This document shows positions 16,446 through 23,870 of a DNA stretch of 55,482 nucleotides, in pieces. How positions within the stretch are numbered: the first letter of the stretch is position 1; the number at the start of each line of letters is the position of its first letter. Location: contig JALOOU010000010.1 of assembly GCA_025454255.1 (NCBI GenBank), positions 1 through 55,482 on the forward strand. Reading direction: 5' to 3'. Under the pieces are notes generated by a model that was given only the letters and a program-made list of their open reading frames with translations, did no database searches and was not told where the DNA came from. The position numbers were made by a program, and so were the translations under genes. The stretch comes from Desulfobacterales bacterium. GTDB lineage: Bacteria > Desulfobacterota > Desulfobacteria > Desulfobacterales > SpSt-501.

Positions 16446-17834
16446 TTAGGGCCTGTCGGGCTTTCCCAGCAGCGCCGTCAGCTCGCGGACGTTCCTGTTT
16501 TCGATGTCGAAAATAATGTCCCGCATCCTCCCTATTCGATCGGCGGCGTATAGCGCGGAGGCGTTTTTCTCGAACTTTTCGGCCAACTCCTCGTCGCTGA
16601 TCGGATTTTCGGGCTCCCCCTTCGAGTAGGTCACCTCGCGGGTGTAGGCGTGCGTATCCGTTCGGATGGTAACCTGCGCCCCTCGCTTCTCCGGATAGAC
16701 CTCGTCGCGTTCGGGGCGAGCGTGCACGCTGACTCTCTTTGCGATGGATTGGACCCTTGGGTCCGACACGAATTGCGTGCGGTACACCGAGGCGTCGCTC
16801 CGGCCGAAGACCAGCAGCAGACCGACGGCGATCGGGGTGCTGAATTTGGCGCCGAGCTCGGATTCCGCGGTCGCCATATGTCCGGTGAGGCTTTTGGCGA
16901 TCGAGTAGGTTTCGATGTCGATCGAATCGATTTTTTCGAGGGACAAGGAGGGGTCGGCGGCCAATTCGGCCACCGCGTCCAGGGCCGAATGGATGTGCCG
17001 GCAGGCGGCATGCGCTTTGATGTAAACACCCGGCAGGTGGTAATGTTCCCCGAGGCCCCGGCAGATGGCGTAACGATCGCACGGCGTGGCCGCAAATGCC
17101 TTGAAGAACCCCTTCTCGCCTTCAAATACGCCTTCCGGCCCGTCGGCGCCTTGCTGCGCCAAGAGGGCTGCCAGGACCCCGCTTTGGGCGGCCTTGCCCA
17201 CCTGAAACGATTTTCCGCTCTCCCCGCTGTGCAGAACCTCCAGAAGTCCGGCGCTCTGGAGGCCTGACAGGGAAAGTGCATTTTCGATTTGCGGAAGACT
17301 CAAGTCGAGCAGCGTGGCTGCGACCGCACCGGAGGAGAAACAGCCGATGGTCGCGGTGGTGTGAAACCCGCGCAACAGCAGGTTTGGATTGACTGCGGAT
17401 CCGAGCCGGATGAAAAACTCGTACCCGGCCGCTATCGCCGAGATCAGCTCGCGGCCCGTCAGATCGGCTTTTTCGGCCAGCGCCACCGCAGCCGGGATGA
17501 CGACCACTCCGGGGTGGCCGTTGGCGTAGCGGTGGCCGTCGTCCATGTCGATGGCATGCCCCTGCACCGCGTTCATGAAAACCGCCGTCAGCACCGACAC
17601 CTTCGCGTCGGACCCCCAGAGGGTGGCCTCCTCGCCTCCGCCCATCGCCGGGAGGAGCCGGCGGACCATGACCGCTGCCCGCTGGCGGCTGCCGGCGATG
17701 CCGACCCCGATCAGATCGAGCAGGCAGCGCTTGGCGTGATGGATGACGGTGTCGGGAAGGCTGGCGAAAGAGAGGTCGTGGATGAAGTGGGCAAGTTCTC
17801 GCCGGAGGGGAACAGGGGTGATCGGCTGCTCCAT
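16446..17834 (-). CDS. MmgE/PrpD-family protein (2-methylcitrate dehydratase/cis-aconitate decarboxylase superfamily)
   Basis: 462 residues, the first gene of the catabolic cluster. Family landmarks: AIDMDDGHRYANGHPG with the Asp-Asp and His residues of the active-site loop, GFHTTATIGCFSS, FQVGKAAQSGVLAALL with the conserved lysine, and KAHAACRHIH before the second domain. Members include 2-methylcitrate dehydratase PrpD, which makes 2-methyl-cis-aconitate, and cis-aconitate decarboxylase, which makes itaconate; many are uncharacterised. No prpB, prpC or prpE lies nearby, so a methylcitrate cycle is not indicated. Position before tcuAB and aconitase suggests a tricarboxylate with a hydroxyl or a double bond. 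Start at ATG 17834, with GGGGAGG about 9 bases upstream. Confidence 0.85.
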   Translation of the reverse strand: MEQPITPVPLRRELAHFIHDLSFASLPDTVIHHAKRCLLDLIGVGIAGSRQRAAVMVRRLLPAMGGGEEATLWGSDAKVSVLTAVFMNAVQGHAIDMDDGHRYANGHPGVVVIPAAVALAEKADLTGRELISAIAAGYEFFIRLGSAVNPNLLLRGFHTTATIGCFSSGAVAATLLDLSLPQIENALSLSGLQSAGLLEVLHSGESGKSFQVGKAAQSGVLAALLAQQGADGPEGVFEGEKGFFKAFAATPCDRYAICRGLGEHYHLPGVYIKAHAACRHIHSALDAVAELAADPSLSLEKIDSIDIETYSIAKSLTGHMATAESELGAKFSTPIAVGLLLVFGRSDASVYRTQFVSDPRVQSIAKRVSVHARPERDEVYPEKRGAQVTIRTDTHAYTREVTYSKGEPENPISDEELAEKFEKNASALYAADRIGRMRDIIFDIENRNVRELTALLGKPDRP

Positions 17835-17900
17835 TTTGGTCAGGCCTCCCCGGAGTTGAGCGTTCTGGAGAAATCTGGGGGTGGAGTAGAGTAACGGGAG

Positions 17901-17936
17901 CTGTCTAATTGTTTAACTGTCTATACAAATGTTCAA
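17901..17936 (-). promoter_or_regulatory. Candidate GntR/HutC operator and promoter of the tcu/TTT cluster
   Basis: On the minus strand GTATAGAC (17919-17926) fits the GTMTAKAC consensus described for HutC-subfamily GntR proteins. Sixteen bases on, a second copy of the half TAGACAG occurs (TTAGACAG), so two sites in tandem are possible. A TTGAAC hexamer at 17931-17936 and AACAAT 17 bases later form a weak -35/-10 pair with the operator in the spacer, as for a repressor. The cluster itself encodes a HutC-type regulator at 10093-10863. Confidence 0.5.
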
Positions 17937-18236
17937 TCTCGGCTGTCAAGCGAAAAAACGCGGCAGCGGAGGGATCGGTTGACCCCTCGCCGCCGACCGC
18001 CGCAGGGGGGCCAGAAAAATCGAATATCGCCCCGCCGGATTCATACGCGGCAAGCAGGGTTGGCAGGTTGAGCGCGCGGGGGTCGTGCAGCTGGATCGAA
18101 ATCGGGGCCTGGCTCACGGCCTCGCGGATGCCGCCTGCGAAGCGCATGGCCTCAAACCGGGTGGGCCGTGTGCACGCCGACCCGGTTGGGTGCTCCTCCC
18201 CGCCCCGGCGGCTGTTTTGAGACCGCAGGCTTTACG
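17905..18236 (-). pseudogene. Remnant of an HMG-CoA lyase/pyruvate carboxyltransferase-like gene (C-terminal part)
   Basis: The minus-strand frame after a TAA near 18236 holds about 85 residues with recognisable blocks of the HMGL-like family: TGSACTRP (strand-end Asp-Thr-x-Gly-Ser-Ala region), AGGIREAVSQAPISIQLHDPR (metal-binding His-x-His region, here Gln-Leu-His) and LPTLLAAYESGGAIFDFSG (the aging Ala-x-Glu-Ala-Gly and Phe-Asp-x-Ser turn). The catalytic N-terminal two thirds and the final lid are missing, and one metal histidine is changed. The frame runs into the operator of the cluster. It is read as a decayed gene that once stood at the head of the cluster, where an aldol-type lyase would fit; that history is inference. 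Confidence 0.45.
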
Positions 18237-18253
18237 CACCGCTGCGCCGGGTT

Positions 18254-18742
18254 TTATGGACCTGGCCACGCCATGATCGGTACGCTGCTGATGCTGTTCT
18301 GCGGGCTGCCCGAGAGCAGGCGGTCGCTGTAGGCGACGTAGACCAGCACATTTCGCTCACGGTCCAAGAAGCGCACCACCTGAAGCTGCTTGAACACGAT
18401 GCTGCGGTGCTCGTCAAATACCCGCTCGCCGTCTCGAATCTCGCCGATGATCCGGATCGGCCCGACCTGGCGGCAGGCGATGCTGGCGTCGCTCGTGTCC
18501 TCGGCCATCCCGATGGCACCCTTTACCCCCCCGGTTTGCGCCCGAGAAATGTGGCAGGCGACGCCTTGAACCTTCGGGTCATCGAAGCCGTCGATCACGA
18601 TCTTGTCGTTGGGGCCTATCCACCGGAAATTCGTGCTGACCGAACCGGTCGTGCCGCGCTCGGGCCGGCTCAGGACCCACACCGCGAAGAGCGCAACGAC
18701 GAGCACAATGCCGCCACCGAGAATGATTCCCGCTTTTTTCAT
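18254..18742 (-). CDS. creA: CreA-family protein
   Basis: 162-residue secreted or membrane-anchored protein. It starts with a short basic end and one hydrophobic stretch (IILGGGIVLVVALFAVWVLS). The CreA core follows: VIDGFDDPKVQGVACHISRAQTGG, with one of the conserved cysteines, then DTSDASIACRQVGPI with the second, VFKQLQVVRFLD, and VLVYVAYSDRL. CreA proteins are periplasmic, of unknown function, and common in proteobacteria. Start ATG 18742 is preceded by GAAAGG at 8 bases. The gene ends 56 bases before the TsaC-like gene stop; each seems separately expressed. Confidence 0.85.
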   Translation of the reverse strand: MKKAGIILGGGIVLVVALFAVWVLSRPERGTTGSVSTNFRWIGPNDKIVIDGFDDPKVQGVACHISRAQTGGVKGAIGMAEDTSDASIACRQVGPIRIIGEIRDGERVFDEHRSIVFKQLQVVRFLDRERNVLVYVAYSDRLLSGSPQNSISSVPIMAWPGP

Positions 18743-18798
18743 CTGCGACGCCTTTCTGGGTATGAGGTGCCCGTCCGGGCAGGGCCACGCGCTGCGTT

Positions 18799-19425
18799 CT
18801 ATCCGCTCTTGAGGACCGCCAGTATTTCGAAACGGCTGACCTCCCCTTCCCGGATCATGACCGGATCCGCGCCGGTCACGTCCACAACCGTCGAGCCGAC
18901 GCCGCCCTTCAAATCCCCGGCATCCAGGATGAGCTGCACCTGGCGTGCAATCCCGGGCTCCAGCTCCGCGATGCGCCGGCAGCCCCCGGCCCCGGAGAGG
19001 TTGGCGCTGGTGCCGGTGATCGGCCGGCCGAACGCCTCGACCAGCGCGCGCGCCACCGGGTGGGCCGCCAAGCGCACCCCGATCTTGCCGGTGCCGGCGG
19101 TCAGCCGCGGCGGGACCCCCGCCCGCGCCTCCAGCACCAAGGTGAGGCGGCCGGGCCATAAACGCTCCATGAGCAGCCGCCCCGCAGCGGGGACCTCCGC
19201 CGCCAGCTCCGCAAGCTGGTCGGGCCGGCTGATGAGAACCAGCAGCGGCAGATCGGCCGGCCGCTGCTTGATCGCGAAGACCCGTTCCAGGGCGGCGGGG
19301 TCGAAGGCGTCGGCGCCGAGGCCGTACAGGCAGCGCGTCGGAAAACAGACCACCCCTCCGCCCCGGACGATCTCCGCCGCCCGTGCGATCAGCCTCGGCT
19401 GGGGCGCCCGCGGGTTTATCGCCAG
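18799..19425 (-). CDS. YrdC/YciO/Sua5 (TsaC-like) L-threonylcarbamoyladenylate synthase-family protein, start codon unclear
   Basis: About 209 residues with the YrdC fold. TsaC makes threonylcarbamoyl-AMP for t6A at position 37 of ANN-decoding tRNAs. Seen motifs: GGGVVCFPTRCLYGLGADA (KxR/SxN-type nucleotide site; the usual Glu-Thr after Pro-Thr is Arg-Cys), IKQRP, ERLWPGRLTLVL, GKIGVRLAAHP, PITGTSANLSG and VDVTG. No ATG, GTG or TTG exists between the end of purDE and the first conserved residue. The frame is open far back into purDE, where ATG 19638 is out of the question structurally. CTG at 19425, 3 bases after the purDE stop and next to GAGG, is my best guess; coupling to purDE is likely. 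Family firm, start uncertain. Confidence 0.75.
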   Translation of the reverse strand: MAINPRAPQPRLIARAAEIVRGGGVVCFPTRCLYGLGADAFDPAALERVFAIKQRPADLPLLVLISRPDQLAELAAEVPAAGRLLMERLWPGRLTLVLEARAGVPPRLTAGTGKIGVRLAAHPVARALVEAFGRPITGTSANLSGAGGCRRIAELEPGIARQVQLILDAGDLKGGVGSTVVDVTGADPVMIREGEVSRFEILAVLKSG

Positions 19426-19429
19426 GGCC

Positions 19430-21202
19430 TCAGCGGTAGTCCTTGAGCTTCTCCGCCTTGCGCTCAACCTCGGATGCCATGCCTTTCTTGAACGCGTCGA
19501 TCCGGCCGGCCATCTCCGGGTCCGCGGCACCGATGATCTGGGCCGCGAAGATGCCGGCGTTGCGGGCGCCGGGCTTGCCCAGGGCCATGGTGGCGACCGG
19601 GATGCCCGGCGGCATCTGGACCGTCGAGAGCAGCGCATCGAGCCCTTGGAGGCTCGAGGAGTCGATCGGCACGCCGATCACGGGCAGGCTCGTGTGGGCC
19701 GCCAGCACTCCGGCCAGGTGCGCCGCGTGCCCGGCAGCGGCGATGATGACCTTCACGCCCCGCTCCCGGGCCCCGGCCGCAAAGCGCATGGCGCGCTCGG
19801 GGCTGCGGTGCGCCGAGGCCACCGTCATCTCGAAGGGGATGCCGAACGACTTGAGCATGAGGGCGGCCTCCTCCATGACGGGCAAATCCGAATCGCTACC
19901 CATGACGATGCCGACCGCGGGGGCCCGCCCCAGACGCGCGAGGGCCTTGCGGCCGATGTCCTTGCGGAAGGCCGCCCCCTTCCAGCTGATCTTGGCCACG
20001 GCCTGGTAGGCCCGATCGATGGCCTCCGCCACCGTGTCCCCCAGTGCCGTCACCCCCAGCACCCGCCCGCCGTCGGTCACCGTGGCGCCGCCCTTGCGGG
20101 CCGTGCCGGCGTGGAAGACCGCCACGTCGCGAATGCGCCGGGCGGCGCTCAGCCCGGCGATCGGGTGCCCCTTGGCATAGGATCCGGGGTAGCCGGCCGA
20201 GGCCATCACGACGCACACCGCGGCGCGATCGTCGACATCGAGCGTGCACTGGTCTAGCCGGCCGTCGATCACGGCCTCCATGACCGGCACGATGTCGCTC
20301 TTGATGCGCATGAGCAGCGGCTGGGCCTCGGGGTCCCCGAAGCGCCCGTTGAACTCGAGCACCCGCACCCGGTCGCCGTCGATCATGAGCCCGGCGTAGA
20401 GCACCCCCTTGTAGGGCCGCCCCTCGGCCGCCATCGCCTTTACCATGGGCAGCATCACCTCGTTCATGATCTTGCGGTGGATCAGCCGGTCCACGACCGG
20501 CGCCGGCGAGTAGGCGCCCATGCCGCCCGTGTTGGGCCCCCGGTCCCCGTCAAGGATCGCCTTGTGGTCCTGCGAGGAGGGCAGCGGCAGAACGGTCCGG
20601 CCGTCGGTGAAGGCCAGAAACGACGCCTCTTCGCCCGCAAGGCACTCCTCGACGAGCGCCACGCGACCGGCGTCGCCGAACTCGCGCTTGACCATCACGC
20701 GCTCCAAGGCGTGATCGGCTTCGGCCAGGCTGCGGCAGACGATGACCCCCTTGCCGGCCGCCAGTCCGTCGGCCTTCACCACCACGGGGGCGCCCACGGT
20801 GCGAAGGTAGCGCCGCGCATCGGCGATGCGGGTGAAGCTTTCTCCCCGCGCGGTGGGGATCCCGTACTTGGTCATGACGGCCTTGGCGAAGGATTTGCTC
20901 GACTCGATCTCCGCCGCGCGGCGGGAGGCCCCGAAAATCCGGAGCCCCTCCTTTTCGAACGCCTCCACGATCCCCTCGGCGAGCGGCCCCTCCGGCCCGA
21001 CGACGGTCAGGTCGATCTTCTGGCGCCGGGCGAGGTCGAGCAGCCGCGGGATGTCGCCCGCGGCGACCGGCACGCACTCGGCCGCCGCGGCGATGCCCGC
21101 GTTGCCGGGAGCGCAGTAGATCTTGGACACCTTGGGACTTTGCGCGATCTTCCAGACCAGCGCATGTTCTCTTCCGCCGCCGCCGACAACCAGTACCTTC
21201 AT
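19430..21202 (-). CDS. purD: Bifunctional phosphoribosylamine-glycine ligase / N5-CAIR mutase (PurD-PurE fusion)
   Basis: 590 residues holding two purine enzymes. Residues 1 to about 420 are PurD, an ATP-grasp ligase: VLVVGGGGREHAL at the start, VVGPEGPLAEG, VVKADGLAAGKGV (ATP grasp), SQDHKAILDGDRGPNTGGMG, VLEFNGRFGDPEAQ. Residues about 427-590 are class I PurE: GIVMGSDSDLPVM, VASAHRSPERA with the catalytic His, GVPIDSSSLQGLDALLSTVQMP and GKPGARNAGIFA. The loop usually reading AGGAAHLPG is AAGHAAHLAG here. The join is short (KALARLGR). The two enzymes act at steps 2 and 6, so the fusion does not channel consecutive intermediates. No PurK gene is seen in the window. ATG 21202 starts at the first beta strand, as expected. 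Confidence 0.95.
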   Translation of the reverse strand: MKVLVVGGGGREHALVWKIAQSPKVSKIYCAPGNAGIAAAAECVPVAAGDIPRLLDLARRQKIDLTVVGPEGPLAEGIVEAFEKEGLRIFGASRRAAEIESSKSFAKAVMTKYGIPTARGESFTRIADARRYLRTVGAPVVVKADGLAAGKGVIVCRSLAEADHALERVMVKREFGDAGRVALVEECLAGEEASFLAFTDGRTVLPLPSSQDHKAILDGDRGPNTGGMGAYSPAPVVDRLIHRKIMNEVMLPMVKAMAAEGRPYKGVLYAGLMIDGDRVRVLEFNGRFGDPEAQPLLMRIKSDIVPVMEAVIDGRLDQCTLDVDDRAAVCVVMASAGYPGSYAKGHPIAGLSAARRIRDVAVFHAGTARKGGATVTDGGRVLGVTALGDTVAEAIDRAYQAVAKISWKGAAFRKDIGRKALARLGRAPAVGIVMGSDSDLPVMEEAALMLKSFGIPFEMTVASAHRSPERAMRFAAGARERGVKVIIAAAGHAAHLAGVLAAHTSLPVIGVPIDSSSLQGLDALLSTVQMPPGIPVATMALGKPGARNAGIFAAQIIGAADPEMAGRIDAFKKGMASEVERKAEKLKDYR

Positions 21203-21265
21203 TCCCGCCTCCCGCTGTTGAAGTTCAGTGGTTGAAATTCAGTCGCATCCGCGAACGTTGCGCAC

Positions 21266-22015
21266 TCAAGGGGTTTGCCCGATTTCCGCTTCCAACGCTG
21301 CCGCCTTCCGGCGGTTCAGCTCCGCGCGGTCGATCCGCGCCGCGGCAATGCCGCCCTCGAGGGCGATTTCGGAAAGATAGCAATCGCCCGCCTCGGTCAG
21401 GTGCACATCGAGGTGGGCGTAGGGAAACCGGCCCCTGGCCATTACCTCGCGGCAGAGCTTCTCCGCGGCCGCATCCATGGCCAGCGGCCGGCCGGTCCCG
21501 CCGGCGGCGAGGTTCGACCTGAAGTTATAGAGGTTCTCGCGCAGATAGGCTTCGACATAATCGCCGACGACGATCACGCGCACATCGCTCACGCCGGGCA
21601 GAAAAGGCTGGACCACGAAGGGAAATAGCTCCGGCGCAAAGGCCACCGCGTTGTACAGCGCCTCCACATGGTCCCAGCGGCGGACGCCGTGCCCGCAGTG
21701 CATGCCCTCCTGCTTGCTCACCACCGCACCGATGCCGTGGCGCGAGCAATACGTGAGCACCTCGATGAGATCCGCCCGGCGGTGGACGACCCGCGTGTGC
21801 GGGGCCATCCAGCGCCGGAAGAAAAGCGCCTGAGCGCACTTGGAGCGGCTGAGCAGCTGACAGAGCACGGAGGGCACGCAGCGCACCCCGCGCTCCAGAA
21901 GATCGGCGGCGAGCGCCCCCCGCAGATATCGGTCCGGAAGCGGCCCGAGGACCGCGTCCCCGCGGCCCAGCTGCTCGAAGCGCGCTTCCAGTTCGCGGCG
22001 GCCCCGAACGATCAT
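21266..22015 (-). CDS. ATP-grasp (RimK-like) ligase of unknown substrate, coupled to ddl
   Basis: 249 residues resembling the central and C-terminal parts of RimK-type ATP-grasp enzymes, which join a carboxylate to an amine with ATP. Visible: SKCAQALFFRRWMAPHTRVV at the domain start, VVSKQEGMHCGHGVRRW where the ATP-binding lysine and glycine loop are expected, FVVQPFLPGVSDVRVIVVGDYVEAYLRE (Gln/Asp/Arg typical of the B-loop), GRFPYAHLDVHLTEAGDCYLSEIALEGG with the Asp and Glu that hold Mg2+, and a final helix. The start overlaps the ddl stop by four bases (ATGA), so it is translated with D-Ala-D-Ala ligase. A role in modifying the cell wall or a peptide precursor is plausible but only inferred. 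Confidence 0.75.
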   Translation of the reverse strand: MIVRGRRELEARFEQLGRGDAVLGPLPDRYLRGALAADLLERGVRCVPSVLCQLLSRSKCAQALFFRRWMAPHTRVVHRRADLIEVLTYCSRHGIGAVVSKQEGMHCGHGVRRWDHVEALYNAVAFAPELFPFVVQPFLPGVSDVRVIVVGDYVEAYLRENLYNFRSNLAAGGTGRPLAMDAAAEKLCREVMARGRFPYAHLDVHLTEAGDCYLSEIALEGGIAAARIDRAELNRRKAAALEAEIGQTP

Positions 22016-22971
22016 CGCCTCACCTGCCGCCCGCGCGCGCGGCCCTCGAGGCTGAGCGCGATCAGCCGGTCGAGCAGGCGGCCGAAGCCGATCCCGGCGG
22101 CCTGCGCCGCGCGCGGCAGCAGGCTCGTTGCGGTCATGCCGGGAATGGTGTTGGTCTCCAGGATGAACATCTCACGGCCTTTGAGAATCAGGTCGGTGCG
22201 GCTGTAGCCCCGGCAGAAAAGCGCCCGATGGGCCGCCAGGCAAAGCGCCTGGGCCTTGGCGGTCAGCTCGGCATCGATGCGCGCCGGGCAGATCTCCTCG
22301 CAGGCGCCGGGGGTGTATTTGGCATGGTAGTCGAAGAAGGCGTGGCCGGGAGCGGGAAGGATCTCGATGATCGGCAGCGCTTCAAGCTCCGCGTTGCCGA
22401 CCACGGCGCCGGTGATCTCGAGGCCGTCGATGTAGGCTTCCACCAGCACCTGGGCGTCGTGCGCGAGCGCGACGCCCACCGCCGCCTCGAGCTCCGCGAG
22501 GCTGGCGACGATGCCGATGCCCACGCTGGAGCCGCCCACCACCGGCTTGACCACCAGGGGCAGGCCCAGCCGCCCGGCAAGGGCCTGCGGGTCGATGGCC
22601 TCGCCGCGGCACACCACGGCATAGTCCGGGATGGGCAAACCGGCATGCTCGTAAAGGCGCTTGGCCGCCAGTTTGTTCATGGCGACCGCGCTGCCTAAGA
22701 CTCCGGCGCCCTGGTAGGGGATGTTCAGAAGGTCCAACAGCCCCTGGACCGTTCCGTCTTCGCCGCCGGCCCCGTGCAGGATGACCAGCGCCGCGTCGAT
22801 CCGGTCGGCCTCGGCCACCAGCCGGGCGAGGTCGGTCTTGGGATCGAAGCAGACCACCTCGTAGCGGCTCTTGTCCAGGGCTTCGAGCACCTGGCGGCCG
22901 CTGTTCAGGGAGACTTCGCGCTCCGAGGAGGTTCCACCGGAGAGCAGGGCGATCGTCAGTTTATCCGCCAT
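22012..22971 (-). CDS. ddl: D-alanine-D-alanine ligase
   Basis: About 319 residues; makes the D-Ala-D-Ala dipeptide of peptidoglycan in the cytoplasm. Motifs: LSGGTSSEREVSLNSG, HGAGGEDGTVQGLLDLLNIPYQGAG, VVKPVVGGSSVGIGIV (ATP-grasp lysine and loop), VEAYIDGLEITGAVVG, FFDYHAKY, SRTDLILKG and LETNTIPGMTATSLLP. In the Gly-rich motif the usual HGxxGEDG reads HGAGGEDG, which is normal. ATG 22971 gives a natural N-terminus; a TTG at 22980 would add three residues, and neither has a clear ribosome site. There are no mur or fts genes around it, so it lies outside the division and cell-wall cluster. Confidence 0.93.
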   Translation of the reverse strand: MADKLTIALLSGGTSSEREVSLNSGRQVLEALDKSRYEVVCFDPKTDLARLVAEADRIDAALVILHGAGGEDGTVQGLLDLLNIPYQGAGVLGSAVAMNKLAAKRLYEHAGLPIPDYAVVCRGEAIDPQALAGRLGLPLVVKPVVGGSSVGIGIVASLAELEAAVGVALAHDAQVLVEAYIDGLEITGAVVGNAELEALPIIEILPAPGHAFFDYHAKYTPGACEEICPARIDAELTAKAQALCLAAHRALFCRGYSRTDLILKGREMFILETNTIPGMTATSLLPRAAQAAGIGFGRLLDRLIALSLEGRARGRQVRR

Positions 22972-23111
22972 AAGGTTCAAACGGGTTCACGCGCGCAGCG
23001 CCGGGTAGGGGGGTGTAGGTGCTCCAGCGCGCCGAAACCGCCTCGGGTCCGCCGCGCCGCCGACGGGTGGGGCCGCAAAAAAATGGTGGTTCCCCGGCGG
23101 CCGGCCAGTTG

Positions 23112-23498
23112 TCATTTACGGCTTTTCCCCTCTTCGACGCGGGCCACCAGCCGCAGGGCGTAGTGCTGGGGGAGGTCGTGCGCAGCCGAAGCGCGGCGCA
23201 TGGCGTTCACCTTCAAAACCAGGAAGTTCAACTTTTTGAGGACCCGATATTTTTCCGCCGTGTCCGGCATCGCCGCCAGGAGATCCTCCGTCTTTTCGAT
23301 CTCTTTGCGCAGCTCGATTTCAGGCGGCAGGCACTCGGCGTTCTTCAGGATCTTGAACGCCAGGCGCAGATCCTCGGGGATGTGGCTGTCATCGGAAATT
23401 TCAAGGGGCTTGCCGCTGCCGTCGAGATCCTGGAACTCACCCCGCTCCTGGGCCCTGCGGATGCGCTCTTCGACTATTTTTTCAAACCCGTTGATCAT
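23112..23498 (-). CDS. DUF1992 (DnaJC28-like) protein
   Basis: 128 residues, all alpha and charged. The DUF1992 signature is clear: EKIVEERIRRAQERGEFQDL followed by DGSGKPLEISDDSHIPEDLRLAFKILKNA and PPEIELRKEI. The family is widespread in bacteria and as DNAJC28 in animals; its function is unknown. Chosen start ATG 23498 (MINGFEK) matches the usual start of the family; the frame extends upstream past the tRNA-Met terminator to 23687, which cannot be coding. It lies between ddl and tRNA-Met and reads away from the tRNA on the same strand. Confidence 0.88.
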   Translation of the reverse strand: MINGFEKIVEERIRRAQERGEFQDLDGSGKPLEISDDSHIPEDLRLAFKILKNAECLPPEIELRKEIEKTEDLLAAMPDTAEKYRVLKKLNFLVLKVNAMRRASAAHDLPQHYALRLVARVEEGKSRK

Positions 23499-23644
23499 GC
23501 GCCGACTCGCAGACCCGGTCCCCCGCCAGCGGATATCGCGAACCGTGATGGGGCAGATATATCGCCTGGGCGCCTGTTTTGCAAGCCCGCCGCGCAGCTG
23601 CGGCGGCGGGCTTGCATGCGTCCGGTCGGCCCGGATCGACAATG

Positions 23645-23675
23645 AAAAACCCGTAACTTTTTTGAAAGTTACGGG
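23645..23675 (-). terminator. Rho-independent terminator of tRNA-Met
   Basis: CCCGTAACTTT (23650-23660) and AAAGTTACGGG (23665-23675) form an 11-bp perfect stem with a short loop. On the minus strand the stem is followed by TTTTTC. It begins 14 bases after the CCA end of tRNA-Met, so it ends that transcript and separates it from the DUF1992 gene. Confidence 0.85.
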
Positions 23676-23689
23676 CGGATTGGGCATGC

Positions 23690-23766
23690 TGGTGGCGATG
23701 CAGGGATTTGAACCCCGGACACTGCGGATATGAGCCGCATGCTCTGACCAACTGAGCTACATCGCC
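23690..23766 (-). tRNA. tRNA-Met (anticodon CAT, elongator-like)
   Basis: 77 bases on the minus strand. Acceptor GGCGATG pairs with CATCGCC, discriminator A, encoded CCA. Anticodon arm GCGGC, loop, GCCGC-type pairing with CTCATAT loop gives CAT. The 5' half (GTAGCTCAGTTGGTCAGAGC) matches elongator tRNA-Met; the first pair is a normal G-C, unlike the mismatched C1-A72 of initiator tRNA. tRNA-Ile2, whose CAT is modified to lysidine, is the alternative. Confidence 0.9.
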
Positions 23767-23870
23767 AGCATCGGCTCTTATGCTCGAACAGGGCTCACTT
23801 GTCAACAGAAAAGGCGGCGCCGCCGGGACTTCCGCACGGCGGCGCCGCTAGCGGGCGAGAACTTCCGGCG

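Noticed and set aside
17905-18147. Functional 80-residue protein at the cluster head
   Set aside because: Its sequence is only the later part of an HMGL-like enzyme with missing catalytic residues; treated as a relic.
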